From contig VZTJ01001650.1 in assembly GCA_013397795.1 (NCBI GenBank), forward strand, positions 208,334 through 272,333: DNA of 64,000 nucleotides, in the 5' to 3' direction. Positions 21,646 to 32,500 of the stretch are shown here, one piece after another (the stretch's first letter is position 1; each line of letters begins with the position of its first letter). The notes beneath the pieces are model-generated. The model was not told where the DNA came from. It was given only the letters and a program-made list of their open reading frames with translations, and ran no database searches. A program made the position numbers and the translations under genes. The stretch is from Orthonyx spaldingii (lineage: Eukaryota; Chordata; Aves; Passeriformes; Orthonychidae).

Positions 21646-24600
21646 TATTTTCCTGGCCCGTTTTCCTCCCATACCCCCAGTGGCAAAGAGAACAGAATGT
21701 GGGTTTTTGTTTCTGTGAGGGGAGCACTCGATTTGCCCAAGGTAGCAGTGGTGTGGCACATGCTGCTCCTGTTCCTGGTGTGTGGGCTGTTTGCTGCTCA
21801 CCACCTGCTCTCTGCCTTCCCAGCAGCTGATTTGGACCTGCCAGTGCAAATTCAGAGCTTTTTACTCTATCACTGTTATGTTGCAAGTGTTGTTTCACAG
21901 ACCGACACCATCTCTTTCTCTCCCCCCCAGCGAGGAAAACGTGTTGTGTTGTGTGGACAAGCACAGGTCAATGCTGCTGTGTCTGTAGCTGTAATTTCTC
22001 ATTTGTGGGGCTGCTCCAAGGTACTTGTGCCCTAAAACTGCTGCTGAAGAATTAGTGGAAAGATGGAATTGCCTCACCATCTGAGGCTGATTCCTTGGCC
22101 TGCAACAACCAGTGAGAGCAAAACTCTGCAGGTCAGAGAGCAGAAAGGGAAGGAGCACATGTCGCATGAGAACGGGGATGCTGCCCACAGCAGAAGAGAG
22201 GCAGGAAGCCTGAAGGACTGGAAATAACAAATTTCCTTTCCTTCCTGCCGTGGTGCTTGGGTTAAATTGCAGAGAATCAGTGTGAGTTATGTTTGCCTAT
22301 GTTGAGAGCCCAGGTGGGAAGCTGTGTGTGTGGAAGCAGTCAGTGTCCAGCGAGTCTCCGTTCTTGGCAGGGAGCTCAGACAGGCTGTGGAGGATGGGGA
22401 GGTTGGTGGGATCTGTAGAGTTCATGGTGGGATGGCTCAGCCCTCTGTGAATGTCCCGTTTCAGAGGAGGTTTTCTGTGGCTCGTTACATTCTTGCTGTG
22501 AAGGCTCCCCTGATTCAGATACGTGCCCCTACAGACACAGTCTGTTGGTGCTGGAAAACAGCCTGAGGCAAACTGTGGATCTTTACCTGTCTTGCTATAA
22601 CTTCTTACATCTTTGGGAAATTCCCTGCTAGACCACTCCTGAGCTGAGAAACCATGTACGTGTTTGGGCAGAGGTAGAGATTCCAACTTTTACTTTCAGG
22701 GCCTTAAGGAACTGACATCCTGGACATCAGCAGACTCTGACAGCATAGAGAAGACCTCTTCATTTCTGTGCAAGAGGAGTAGCATCCAGTATTGCCAGGC
22801 TTTTTGTCTTTCTTCAGTTGGGAAGGGTGGTCATTTGAAGGAAGGGGTTGTCTTTGATTTTAAAATCAGCATAGGAAAATGAATTTATTTTTCAAGATTT
22901 TGGCAGATAAAAGACTGCAGAGCAGGTAAAGGCTAACAAGATCCCTGCCTATTGCCTAATACTTCTGCAGTAAAACTACAGAATGGGAAAACCTCATGAT
23001 AAAGCACAATGGACCCTCTCCCTGTGGTGTTGTTTGACATGGGAAATGCTCCCACATTGTTGCCCAAGTTTTTTCAAATTATTTGCTTTTGTTTTGCATG
23101 TAAGAAGGAAAAGCTTAGAAGCACCTTAAGAAGAAACAGTACACAAATCTTAGTTTCTCTCCCTCACCAGCTGAACCTTCTCAGTGTCTTTCACTGCCCC
23201 AGCAACAAGATGGTGTCTTTCAATAAAGTGAAAGACAGCTTTTCCTTCATTAACAATGTGCTACAGACTTGGTCCAAACTCTTCATATAGAATTCCTGTA
23301 TTTTCATTGTCCTACACTGTACTTTTCATTGGCAACTTTTATGTGTGTGTATATATATAAATAAAAATGGCAGTATTGTTAGGTAGCAAGCCAAGCCAGA
23401 ATGGCTTTGCTCCTTCTTTTCCCCAGTAGGAAGTTCAGGATCACTTTCCTGAAATCAACAGCCTGGGGACTTCTTGCTGTTCCACAGAGCTGCAATGCAA
23501 TGAGTCACTGCCGTCTGTCAATTTGTGTCCCTCATTCTCTTAAAATTCTAGAAGTGTTTCTTAATTTGTTTTTACTTGTTTTTCTTCATCAGGCAGTGAA
23601 AAGAAAGTTAGATCTGCACCAGGAATAGATTCAGGGAATTCTCATCCAATTCGGCAAATTCTTTGCTCACTCCCCCTTAAATGAAGCTATTTCCATTAGA
23701 AAAGACTACTTGTGTGAGTAAGCTTTGCCCAAATGCAATACCAGCATTCATCATCTCAATCTACAAATCCAAGAAGCAAAAATTTCACATATTCCATCTG
23801 CTTAAGCGCTAACTGGAGTTTCCAGATAGTTGGAAAATCAAGCTGAAAAACTTCATTAGAAATTCTCTGTTGAATGCAAAGCATAAATTTAAGAGATTGT
23901 AATATGATTGCAAAGGGCAGATCTGATGACCTAGAATTTTAAGAGGAGAATTTTAAGATGTGAATAAACTGCTGAGAACAGTAATTGACACAGGAAGTCA
24001 TCAGAGCTCTGAGCTCTTTACTGAAGATGCTGCAGGGTTCTGCTTTGCCCAGTGTGGTTTCAGTTCTCTCACAGCCCTCTCTGCTGCTTGGACTTTGCAG
24101 ATCTGATTGCTAAACCTAACTGAAAGACTGTTTATGGAGTTAATAACAACGTTCTCATTCACTAGGTACGAAAGAGGAGCAAATTACAAAAAATTTCAAA
24201 TTCTCTCCTTTATTCAACTTTCAAGTTGGGCAAAAAACCATAAAGTCATGCAACTCTATTGACATTTTTCTTTCTCCCTGTCTCTGAACTTGAATTTTGC
24301 CCTTGTGACATAGTAGCACAGCTCTTTTGTCTGCAGGTGCAGTGGAGGAAGGGGAGAAATGCAGCATTGCAGAAGAGCCCTGAGGGATGAGAGCAGTAGG
24401 AGATATAATCTGTCCCTCAATCCCCAAAGGAAGGAATCCTCCACCCTGACTTGACATACAGGTGGTTGTGTTAATTGCAGAGATATGGGTTAGGATGGGT
24501 TTACTGTATAATATTATGTACCAAATGCCTATAGATCTATAAATAGGGTAATGTTTACTTTTAAAAGTGCATGGCTCCAGTTTCCCTAGTTTTTGCAAGG

Positions 24601-25779
24601 CTAGTAGCCTCAATCTGGTGATGGATTTTGATTTATTTTACTGAGAGAACCATGAACATTATATCAGAGGTAAAATGTTGTGAAAGGGCTGATTACAGTA
24701 AATATAAGAGCAAATTCAAGGAGGAAGGAAATAAACCACTATTCCTGCTTGCTGATTTTTTTTTCTTTTTTTTTTTTTTTTTGCTGTTTTTCTTGAGCAT
24801 CAACGACAGGCAATCATTTACATGAATCTTTCCATTCTAGACCAAAATAACAGTGCAGTTTTCATTAACAAAAAGACTACCTTTTTCTTCTTCGTTTGTG
24901 TTGTCAAGATACTTTAGCTGAAACATACAGTGATTTCCAACACTTACCCTAGTTGTCACACTGAGAGTGAAATAATGGCTGACATTAGGAAGATTATTTT
25001 TCAGCAACAAAATTACCTTTCACAACATATTTCTATCTAAGTGGAAATGATGGAAAATCATAAATTCTATTTTCAAATTGAGAGGGAGAGAAAGATGGAA
25101 ATGAAATCAACAGGATTTCCTACCAGAGTGTAGAGAATGCAAGCAAGCCAAAGATGCCGCCCCAAATCCAGTGGGAGCATGTTCCCAGACCTGTTTTTAT
25201 TAATTGAGCCAGTTGATTGAGACAAGTGGAATTGTGTGAAATGTTTTCTGTGCACAGTGTAAAATGTGGAGGTTAATTAACTGGGATCTCAATCCTGCTG
25301 CCTCTGCTGTCAGCAACACAACTCATGTGGTTATCATTAAGAGCTGTGTCTGAGCTTTTACTTAGGTTTTAAGGACTTTGTGAACTTTTTTGATGAATCT
25401 CTAGCCAGATTTGACAGAAATGGGGTCAGTTTAAGGTTTGCTGTTGAAACTGTGATATTCCCAGAAATGTATGATTTCAGTCATAGTCCTGGTGAAACTT
25501 GGCTTCGCTGTGCATGGAGTTGAATTTGAATGGAGTTCAGGGCATCTGAAACTATGTGAATCAAAAGAAAAAATGTGCATGTGATCCCTGCTGAAGTGTA
25601 ACTGCCAAATTAAGACTGCCTATAAAAATGAGTTTCTAAAGAAAAAATGAAAGGAGTGTAGGCTGGCTTTACAAATACAATTTCGTCTTCTGTCATCAGG
25701 CAGGCAGCCAGCAAAACAGTGAATTGTGACCTGGGTTATAAGTTGCATAATTGTAAATGTAAGTAAGTAAAAGGAATGG
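21646..25779. other. Non-coding sequence with chance frames and homopolymers
   Basis: Several frames of 111-130 codons on both strands (for example 21643-22035 plus, 21895-22230 minus, 22297-22686 minus, 24221-24613 minus) overlap one another in moderately G+C-rich sequence and lack known domains. A T9-C-T17 tract lies at 24756-24782, and (TG)4(TA)5 at about 23342-23359. An acceptor-like pyrimidine tract ending in CAG at about 23592 has no good donor partner. Confidence 0.55.
21931..22020 (+). other. Weak candidate exon with strong acceptor
   Basis: A long pyrimidine tract ending TCTCTTTCTCTCCCCCCCAG (21911-21930) is a near-ideal acceptor. The following 90 nt end at AAG|GTACTT (donor at 22021), which is only a mediocre donor. 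The segment is open for exactly 30 codons in the frame that also carries the 130-codon frame 21643-22035. The peptide (starting RGKRVVLCGQAQVNAAV) is not recognised. A chance match is the default explanation. Confidence 0.13.
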
Positions 25780-25955
25780 ATTGGTGACTTTGCATTTGCC
25801 TCTAAGTGAGGGTAGAATTGGGCCTTCAAGAGTGCTCAATGAGTCCAAGGCAATAAACATGGTGAATTTGCACCCTGCACAAAATATACCTGTTAGTGAA
25901 CCCAACAAAATAACGCTTTCTCAAAATGTTGCCCCCTTGATTTTAGCCCTCCAAG

Positions 25956-25971
25956 GATCTATTTTTAGATC
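25956..25971. promoter_or_regulatory. MEF2-like site inside a perfect dyad
   Basis: CTATTTTTAG (25959-25968) fits the MEF2 consensus YTAWWWWTAR exactly. It is embedded in GATCTA-TTTT-TAGATC, whose arms are perfect inverted complements. MEF2 proteins bind such sites as dimers in muscle, neural and neural-crest enhancers. Confidence 0.35.
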
Positions 25972-25999
25972 TGCCTTTTCTGCCAGCGTTGCTCCTGAG

Positions 26000-26008
26000 C
26001 CATTGTTC
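26000..26008 (-). promoter_or_regulatory. SOX-like site
   Basis: CCATTGTTC (minus strand GAACAATGG) contains the full SOX core AACAATGG. It lies 32 bp to the right of the MEF2-like site in the same candidate element. Single SOX cores are frequent, so confidence is modest. Confidence 0.3.
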
Positions 26009-26260
26009 CCCTGAGTCGGGGCTGGTGAAGCAGCTGGCAGCGAATTGCAGGTAGGTTGGAAATGCACACAAACACGCTCAGCTACAAAGAGATTTTAGTT
26101 CTCATAGTGTTAACTGCCCCTTCCCTGCACTCCTCTCCCCCCGCGCCACCCCCGCCTGCCACAAGCGCGACCCAGATCACATTAGAGTCCCAGAGCACAG
26201 GGAACGGGTCTCATCTATCCGTCACCAAGGAGGCAGACAGGACGGGGAAACAACAAGTCA

Positions 26261-27099
26261 TTTGTACCTGATGAGGAGGACACTCCTGGGAAACAAACAG
26301 ATGAGCCACCACATGAATCTGAGCTATTCTCTGAGGTAAACAGAACTGCATGAGAAACACACAAATTATCAGGGGCATCATGCTTAACTCCCTCGCTTCA
26401 AGCTGCTGGATGGGCTGTGGGCCTGAAACTCTAGATTGTCCCAATATCTGATTGTGAGAAAGTTAACCCTCTGAAAGCATCAGGGAAGGGGGAGGGAATC
26501 CTGGACCCCGTTTGTGGAGTGGTGTTGTTCACCCTTGCTCACGTTCAGTTGTCCACATCACCCCACCGTGTCCTGGGACATCAGCCCTGAGCAGCCCAGG
26601 GCTTGCAGCATGGTTTGTGCAGGATACAGATTTTTCCCTTTGGGGCCATTTCTGGTGAGATTTATTTCAAACCTGAGCCAACTTGTGCTGCTGTAACACT
26701 CTAATGATATGTCATATCAAATAGTGGGGTCCCTTGCTACAAACAAAACATTTGTAGAAGGGTGCAGTCACTACGAGAGATGATAGCAATGACACCACTG
26801 CAGAGCAGTGGCTGTGTGTGAATGGCCATGCATTTATGGCACATCTTGCTTTGCCTGCTCCAGTGGGCTTGAGGGCCTGCCTTCAGCTCCCATTTTGTAA
26901 ACATGCTCTCATTCTGGTTGAAGGGAATCATATTAGCTGATTTTGTAGCAGGCCTAAGCTTTCTAGCAAGGTATGTGGGACAATTTCCAGGAAGGGAATT
27001 TAAGTCATCATTGCAGCCTGCTGCTGTCTTTGACACACCATTGCACTGGGCAGCTAGAAGCTGTGCAAAGCTTCATGGCATGGCCACAGGGATACTATA
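26261..27099. other. Non-coding sequence, no gene
   Basis: No repeat or gene is recognised. Frames of up to 99 codons (26737-27036 minus) lack known domains. Confidence 0.55.
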
Positions 27100-27255
27100 A
27101 TCATTTATCCCTATTTTATGACAAGAACTTGGAGTGGAAAGAGATTTAGTAAGTGATTTGTATGAAGTCATACAAGGATCCTCTGTTGAGGCGAGGAATT
27201 AACCCAGAGTTCTGAATCCTAGTCTGGCCCTTTTAGTCACGAGGTCATTCTTCCG
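27100..27255 (-). repeat. MIR SINE, minus orientation
   Basis: Read on the plus strand, the order is 'tatccctattttatgacaa' (for 'cccattttacagatga'), 'aagagatttagtaagtgatt' (for 'agaggttaagtgactt'), 'tgaagtcatacaaggatcct', 'aattaacccagagttctgaa' (for 'attcgaacccaggtctg') and 'cttttagtcacgaggtcatt' (for 'gctcttaaccactacgctat'). This is the full reverse complement of the MIR consensus from the central CORE to the tRNA head. The element is diverged by perhaps a quarter to a third by eye. It is a fossil with no coding capacity. Confidence 0.72.
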
Positions 27256-27334
27256 TTCTGCTAGGTAGCAAAACAAGAGGTTTAATTTGGTGCTTAATAT
27301 TTTAAAAGAGATGTCTGTGAATCTCAGTCCAAGA

Positions 27335-27500
27335 GGCACATAAGTGTAGTGGTTAAAACAAATTGGAGAAAGAAAAGATATCCTGCTGGAGCTGAGTTCA
27401 GAAGTCTGGCAAGAAGAGGGGTCTTGTGATTAAGCATGACTTGAATGTAGGTCGCTTTGGAGAGCCAGGTGATTTCTGAATGCAGCACTTAGCAAAAGTC
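27335..27500 (+). repeat. Probable second MIR-like SINE, plus orientation
   Basis: AAGTGTAGTGGTTAAAACAA (27342-27361) resembles the start of a MIR tRNA head, and lies about 85 bp beyond the tRNA-head end of the minus-strand MIR. The following interior is poorly matched, so the right boundary is uncertain. If real, the two copies are arranged head to head. Confidence 0.35.
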
Positions 27501-27504
27501 TCTC

Positions 27505-27560
27505 TGCTCTTGGTGGATTTACAGTAGTGTAACTCAGAGGAGATCAAGGTTCTAATTTTG
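27505..27560 (+). repeat. Short sauropsid repeat fragment
   Basis: GGTGGATTTACAGTAGTGTAACTC, continuing into 'agaggagatcaaggttctaa', resembles 'attggatttacactggtgtaactgagaggagaatcaggccc', the same motif type as the fragments at 5890 and 12560. The call is by pattern recall. The exact family is unknown. Confidence 0.38.
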
Positions 27561-29149
27561 ACGTTTTTCTTGACAAGTATTGTTCTACCTCTTTTCTTTC
27601 GGTCTTTTCCCCTTTTCCTTGTTCTTCCATTGTGAAAGTGATTATACTCTGTTGTGAAGTGATTACTGATAACAAGTGATGCTCTTTGAGTAATATGTTA
27701 GTAATACCTTTTCAAGCTCATGAGTTAAAATATGGGAGGGTTATGGTATGTTTGTATTGTATCTTAACAGTTTCACTTATGAAGTGCCAGTGAATGTTCC
27801 ATAGAATTTCTAAATTTTCTCTGAAGATTGGCACAATATAGAAACATGTATTATCATTAAGAATGGAATAATATATGTTAAAGAATTAAAAAATGCTGAT
27901 TCAAAAACTGGAAATCTCATTGAAGACAGATTGGTGATTTTGCACCAGTCCATGACGTCTCTGAGAACATGAACTGAATAAGGACAGTTTACCTGGGCAG
28001 GTAGAGTGCCCTATACAACCAGTTCCCTCTTGGAATCTGCAGGTGTGATGCCACCGCCTTCATTAAAGTTCATTCATGAAAGCCAGGGGAAAAAATTGGC
28101 TTTTACTATATAAAGTTCTGTATTCATGACTTTGTATTCTCTGTGAAGTGAGTTGAGCTTTTTTAAACACACTCTGTTGCTGAATCATTTGTACTTATCT
28201 CCCTGACATATGATCACATCTTATAATTAATTTTATGAAAGCATTTTCCATTAATTCTTTCCTTATTCTGAGTAGTAAACTCTTGAATATAAGCCCACGA
28301 ATGTCATCTTTTTATCATCAATGTAACTTTACTCCAGGCCAGTAGATTACATCTTGTGTACAGGGTAGCAACTATAAATTAGCCAGTATTCATAGTGGAA
28401 GTATTAGTACTTTGGTAAACAGAAGCACGTATTGGTTCATTATCAGATTAGAAGGTAATTGAATGAAAGAGGATTATTTATATGTGCTTTATTTCTAGAT
28501 TTCAGAAAATGGGTCTAGAAGATGGAACAGCAGTTTCTCTGATTGCAGTTTGAGGATGTTATCACAGCTGTAGGGAATAGGAATAAGTCAAAATGACAGT
28601 GGAATAATTATTTCAGACAAAAGACTTAACCCCTTACCAAAAAATCCCAGTTGCATAAATTCTCCACTTTTGCATCATCAAGAAGAAATGCTCCAGGACT
28701 GGCTTCTGTTAATGCTATGCTCTTTTTAAAACCTATTTCTACTAGTCTTTTCTAGGTATTCAGTGTACCTCCTTGTCGTGCTGTTCTGCTCCTGGTGCAC
28801 TTAATGGTATGATTCCCATGGATTTTTCTGTACAAACAATGTTTTAGTAAACATGTTCTCAACAAATTGGAGGTGTGTTTCTAATAGGATGAAGCATTAG
28901 TCAGTATGCACATGATGGAAACTCCGCACAATGGGAGAAAAGGCCAGTTTGTTTAGTCCTCTTTCAGAGCTGTGCATCCCTCTAATGCCACCTTTCCTGT
29001 CTGAGTCAGGGTATTGTCTCTCTTGCCTGTAAACCATAGGGTCAAGTTGAGGTAAATCTCTGATGGGCTGTGAAAGCGGGCAGTTCAGCTATCTGATGGG
29101 AACTTGTGTGTACAGTATCATTTAGAGGTCATGTTTTTCACCCCATCAG
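27561..29149. other. Non-coding sequence, no recognised feature
   Basis: This is A+T-rich sequence with no frame of 60 codons or more that begins with methionine on either strand. No repeat, CpG cluster or strong motif is seen. Confidence 0.6.
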
Positions 29150-29600
29150 ATTTTCATAGGTTGCTTCATTAAAAATTGAGCTTCAACCACATAACAAAAC
29201 AGAGTGGCAGGCTGCTTGAAACTTCTATCAATAATGTATCAGCTCATCTATTCTGATTTCTTCCAAATACTCCCTTTGTTATTTTTAGCACAAAAGAGAA
29301 TGCATCTAAATACCAAGCTCTGTAAAGGGGCAGGAGACTTCACTCATTGCCACGCTTTGCTAAACAGTGTCAAACACGAAGCAACCTTTTGCTTACATAG
29401 AGCTTTTCAGTTAAAGGGGGAAGGTTTCCATTCCATGAATGCTTGTTTTTGTGCTGGCCAAGATGAGCAATTTTTCAAAGCCCTCATTAACCAACAAGAG
29501 ACATAGCTGTATTCAAGGATCCTTCCAAAGCACCAGTCATGTCAGAAACACGACCAACGCTCTCTTGGTGTGAGCTTATGCACAAAGCTCTGAGTAGTGG
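29150..29600. promoter_or_regulatory. Possible conserved regulatory patch
   Basis: This patch is complex, repeat-free and unusually even in composition. It contains overlapping TCF/LEF-like CTTTGTT (29274-29280) and MEF2-consensus TTATTTTTAG (29279-29288) sites, and several isolated CpGs (CCACGCTTTG, ACACGAAGC, ACACGACCAACGC). The 100-codon plus frame 29204-29506 has no known domain. The call is an impression that needs cross-species alignment. Confidence 0.28.
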
Positions 29601-32099
29601 TCATGCTCACTGTTCTTGAGAAACTGCCAGGGGTGTTGTTTAGCAGGCATAGCAATCTCCTGGGCTCAAAGTGCATGTAGAAATGCTTCCCTCTGTTTCA
29701 CCATTCCGTTTCAGCCAGTGCAGAAGCAGGCCTGACACATGATTTCTTCTTTTTGCTGGTTTTAGGGTAATTTTCTCTGCAGAGAAAGCAAAGGCTGTAA
29801 GACCTGCCTTGTACAGGTTGTTTTAGTTTGTGCTATCTGTTGCGTGTGACTGTGCAAGGGCAGATGGAGATCCAGGAGAATCCAGAGGAGAAAGAACAAT
29901 CCAATACTTAGAGCCAAGAGCTTCTGTCTCCAAGGTGTAGCACTGCCTGTAATGTGGACTTTTCATTTGGCTTGGTGTCTGTCATGTGGGATAGCAGCAT
30001 TTCCTCCCTTCCACATCCTGCTCCCCACAATCTCACAACCTGAATGGAAGCAGGCAGAGGAAAAAGCACTCTTTTCTTATGGATTTTCTCTGACATATCC
30101 CTGCTGCAGTGCCTGTCAGTGAACCTGTGCATACAGAGACACAGAGGTGTCTCTGTTCTACAGTCTGCATCACCCAAGATTTGTTTCCCTCTGAGAAGGT
30201 TTTCTTCAGTGCTGGCTGGTGTAAGGGGATGTAAATTTCTTTCTTTGCAAACTGTACAAGGTCCTTTGAATTTCTTCTACCCAATGTATCTTTCTGCAGC
30301 CCAAGAGCTCTTCATCTTAATTTGCAGAAAAATTTGGGGCAGACATAGGAAAGAGAAAATTATTTTCCATAGGAAAACAAAGCAACCTCCAGTAAAACCT
30401 GAGGGTGAAAGTGGAAGTATCTTATATACTAAATAGCAAGTAGCAATATGAACTGCAAAGCTGTAATTTTTATTTTTAGAATTAATAGTTCTAGCAACCC
30501 ATTTCTAAAAATACCCATCCTAGGGGAGGTATTTATACCTCAGCTTTAGGCACCTCTCTCAGCTGGCTAAGTTAGTCACTTTATATCTCCTTTACAGTCA
30601 GAGCAGAGAAGTTTCTGGCTGACCCTATGCAGCAGGACTTCAGTGACTTGCTTTATTCTGTGGAGAAGCCTGTGATTTTAAAGGGATAACTGAGATTATC
30701 TGACTGAATTATGGTCTTCAAGTTAGGTGATGTGACTCTACCGCTGATGTCTCTGCAGGTTCATTGAGTAACTCAAGGTGCTAGAATTTCACAGTTATTT
30801 GCAAATACTCTAATAACGGCACAGGGGACAAACAGGCAGAAAAACTTTTATTGCTGCTGTCTGTGATGTGCATGACCTCTATTATTTTGCTTTACGTATA
30901 AGGTCAGCTCTTTCTACAAAGAGAGTGTGAACTACAAACACAAATGATAAATCTCTATGGTGCTACGTGTTCTTCAACATTGATTTCTACATGACTGGTA
31001 TTAGCTGCATGTATGTTCTGAGGAAAAAATGCCATTTTGCTGTCAGGGGAGTTGTTCAGAAATTAAGATAGTGAGTAACCGCAGTAGTGGCACCAGTGCA
31101 ACTTTGCACCTGTGGATAGAACGTGTCCATGTACCTTGTGATGGGACTACGACAAGAGATGTTGGACCATGGAATATGTTAATTTGCTCATTTGTAAATT
31201 CTGCTACTCATTGGTAGTTCTCACACATATCTCATCCCACCAGTGAGAAATAAAGCACCTATTTTTATGTCCAGAACTATTCCACAAATGTTTTTAAAGA
31301 TGTTCTACAAATAATATTCTTCTATGGAAAGATGTCCATGAGTTGGTCTATTACACCATTAAGAGCTTAGGTATTTGAGCATATATTTTGAAAGTGAAAT
31401 TATTTGTTGGACTATATTTATGTTGCACTCTTAGTCTAAGGGTATCAGAGAAACAAGGAGTTTGGGGATGGATAACACCTTTGATCAGACCAGGTAAAAT
31501 AGCTGGGAAAAGGAGAGGTAATTCCAGGTGCACAGGACATTTACACAGTCAAAATGACTGTCTTAAGTCACTATCCAGCCTCAGAAATGGTATCAGTAGA
31601 ATAACAATATCAGTGATGATAAATATCTTAATTTCTGAAGAGTTGAACAAACTGAAAGGAAGGTGACAGGGAGCTCCTTAGCACTGTGTAGCTCTGTACA
31701 CATGCACAAAAGAGCACGGAAAAGAACATGAACTCATCTCATAAATTTCACGTGTTTCATTACAGGATCAAGTTAGATACTTGGGTTTAGTATGTTATAT
31801 CAATCTCTAGTCAAGTGTGAGGACATTATTTGAACTGTCATGTGTAGTTTAGACAGCAATAAATTGCATCTTGATGTTCTGAAGAATTTAAGGCCTCAAC
31901 TACAACCTTGTGAGCACAGTGAGACAGAAAGCAGTGTGAACATACACAGGGCTCTTGCAAACTGTGTGATCATAATGAGCTTATTCTTGTTCTTTTAGGG
32001 AAAGTGTTTACTTATTTTTCCCAGAGCAGAGGAATAAGTTTCAACATTCACTGGAGAAAAATATTGTTCACTTGCACTTCTTTATCTTCAAAACACGTC
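29601..32099. other. Non-coding sequence, no gene
   Basis: No supported gene. The 130-codon plus frame 30044-30436 overlaps minus frames (29908-30177, 30033-30284), has no recognised domain and is of chance length. No repeats are identified. Confidence 0.55.
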
Positions 32100-32500
32100 A
32101 TCTAACAAATTCACTTTTCTTAGACAATAAATGCTTCCTCCCTTCAGAGATGGATTAACAATGCAATTTGCAAATCTCTCCCAGCAAAAACAATATCAAA
32201 CACAATGTTTATCTGTATTGAGCCTGACAACTTCACAAATGAGCTTCAAAACCCATTCAGGAGCACTGTGAATACACATCCCACAGACATATCAACAGTT
32301 TGTTGCAGTTTGTTCCTAACGAAACAAATGCTTACCAGCACATTAATCAATCTAATCACAGGCAGGAATCATTCACTGCAGAAGTTCTGTAACTTCATTT
32401 GGCTGCCTTATGTCTGCCTGGTGCCTGCCTTTGTTAGAGCTTCACAGCTACCCATGCAGTATTTGAGTTGGTTAATTAATGAAATCAATGTGTAAATTTG
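32100..32500. promoter_or_regulatory. Possible conserved homeodomain/POU-type patch
   Basis: This is A+T-rich but non-repetitive sequence with clustered short palindromes: ATTTGCAAAT (32166-32175, POU-like), ATTAATCAAT (32342-32351) and TTAATTAA (32472-32479). A SOX-like AACAAT core precedes the first. The 96-codon plus frame here has no known domain. Individual motifs are common in A+T-rich DNA. The clustering is the only support. Confidence 0.27.

Larger units (their letters stand above)
25780..26260. promoter_or_regulatory. Candidate regulatory element with MEF2- and SOX-like sites
   Basis: This is a repeat-free block whose right half (25980-26260) is CpG-bearing, with CCCCGCGCC, AAGCGCGACC and GACGGGG. 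The left half is A+T-richer and contains a MEF2-consensus site within a palindrome at 25956-25971. A SOX-type CCATTGTTC follows at 26000-26008. This arrangement resembles a developmental enhancer. The MEF2 consensus is degenerate and common by chance in A+T-rich DNA, so the call rests mainly on the compositional contrast and on motif clustering. Confidence 0.38.

Noticed and set aside
22297..22686. 129-codon minus-strand frame
   Set aside because: Overlaps an 80-codon plus frame in locally G+C-rich sequence. No recognisable motif, and chance length.
23570..23715. Exon-like segment after a pyrimidine-rich CAG
   Set aside because: The acceptor is good, but the only nearby GT with a consensus intron side has a poor exon side. 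No frame or similarity supports it.
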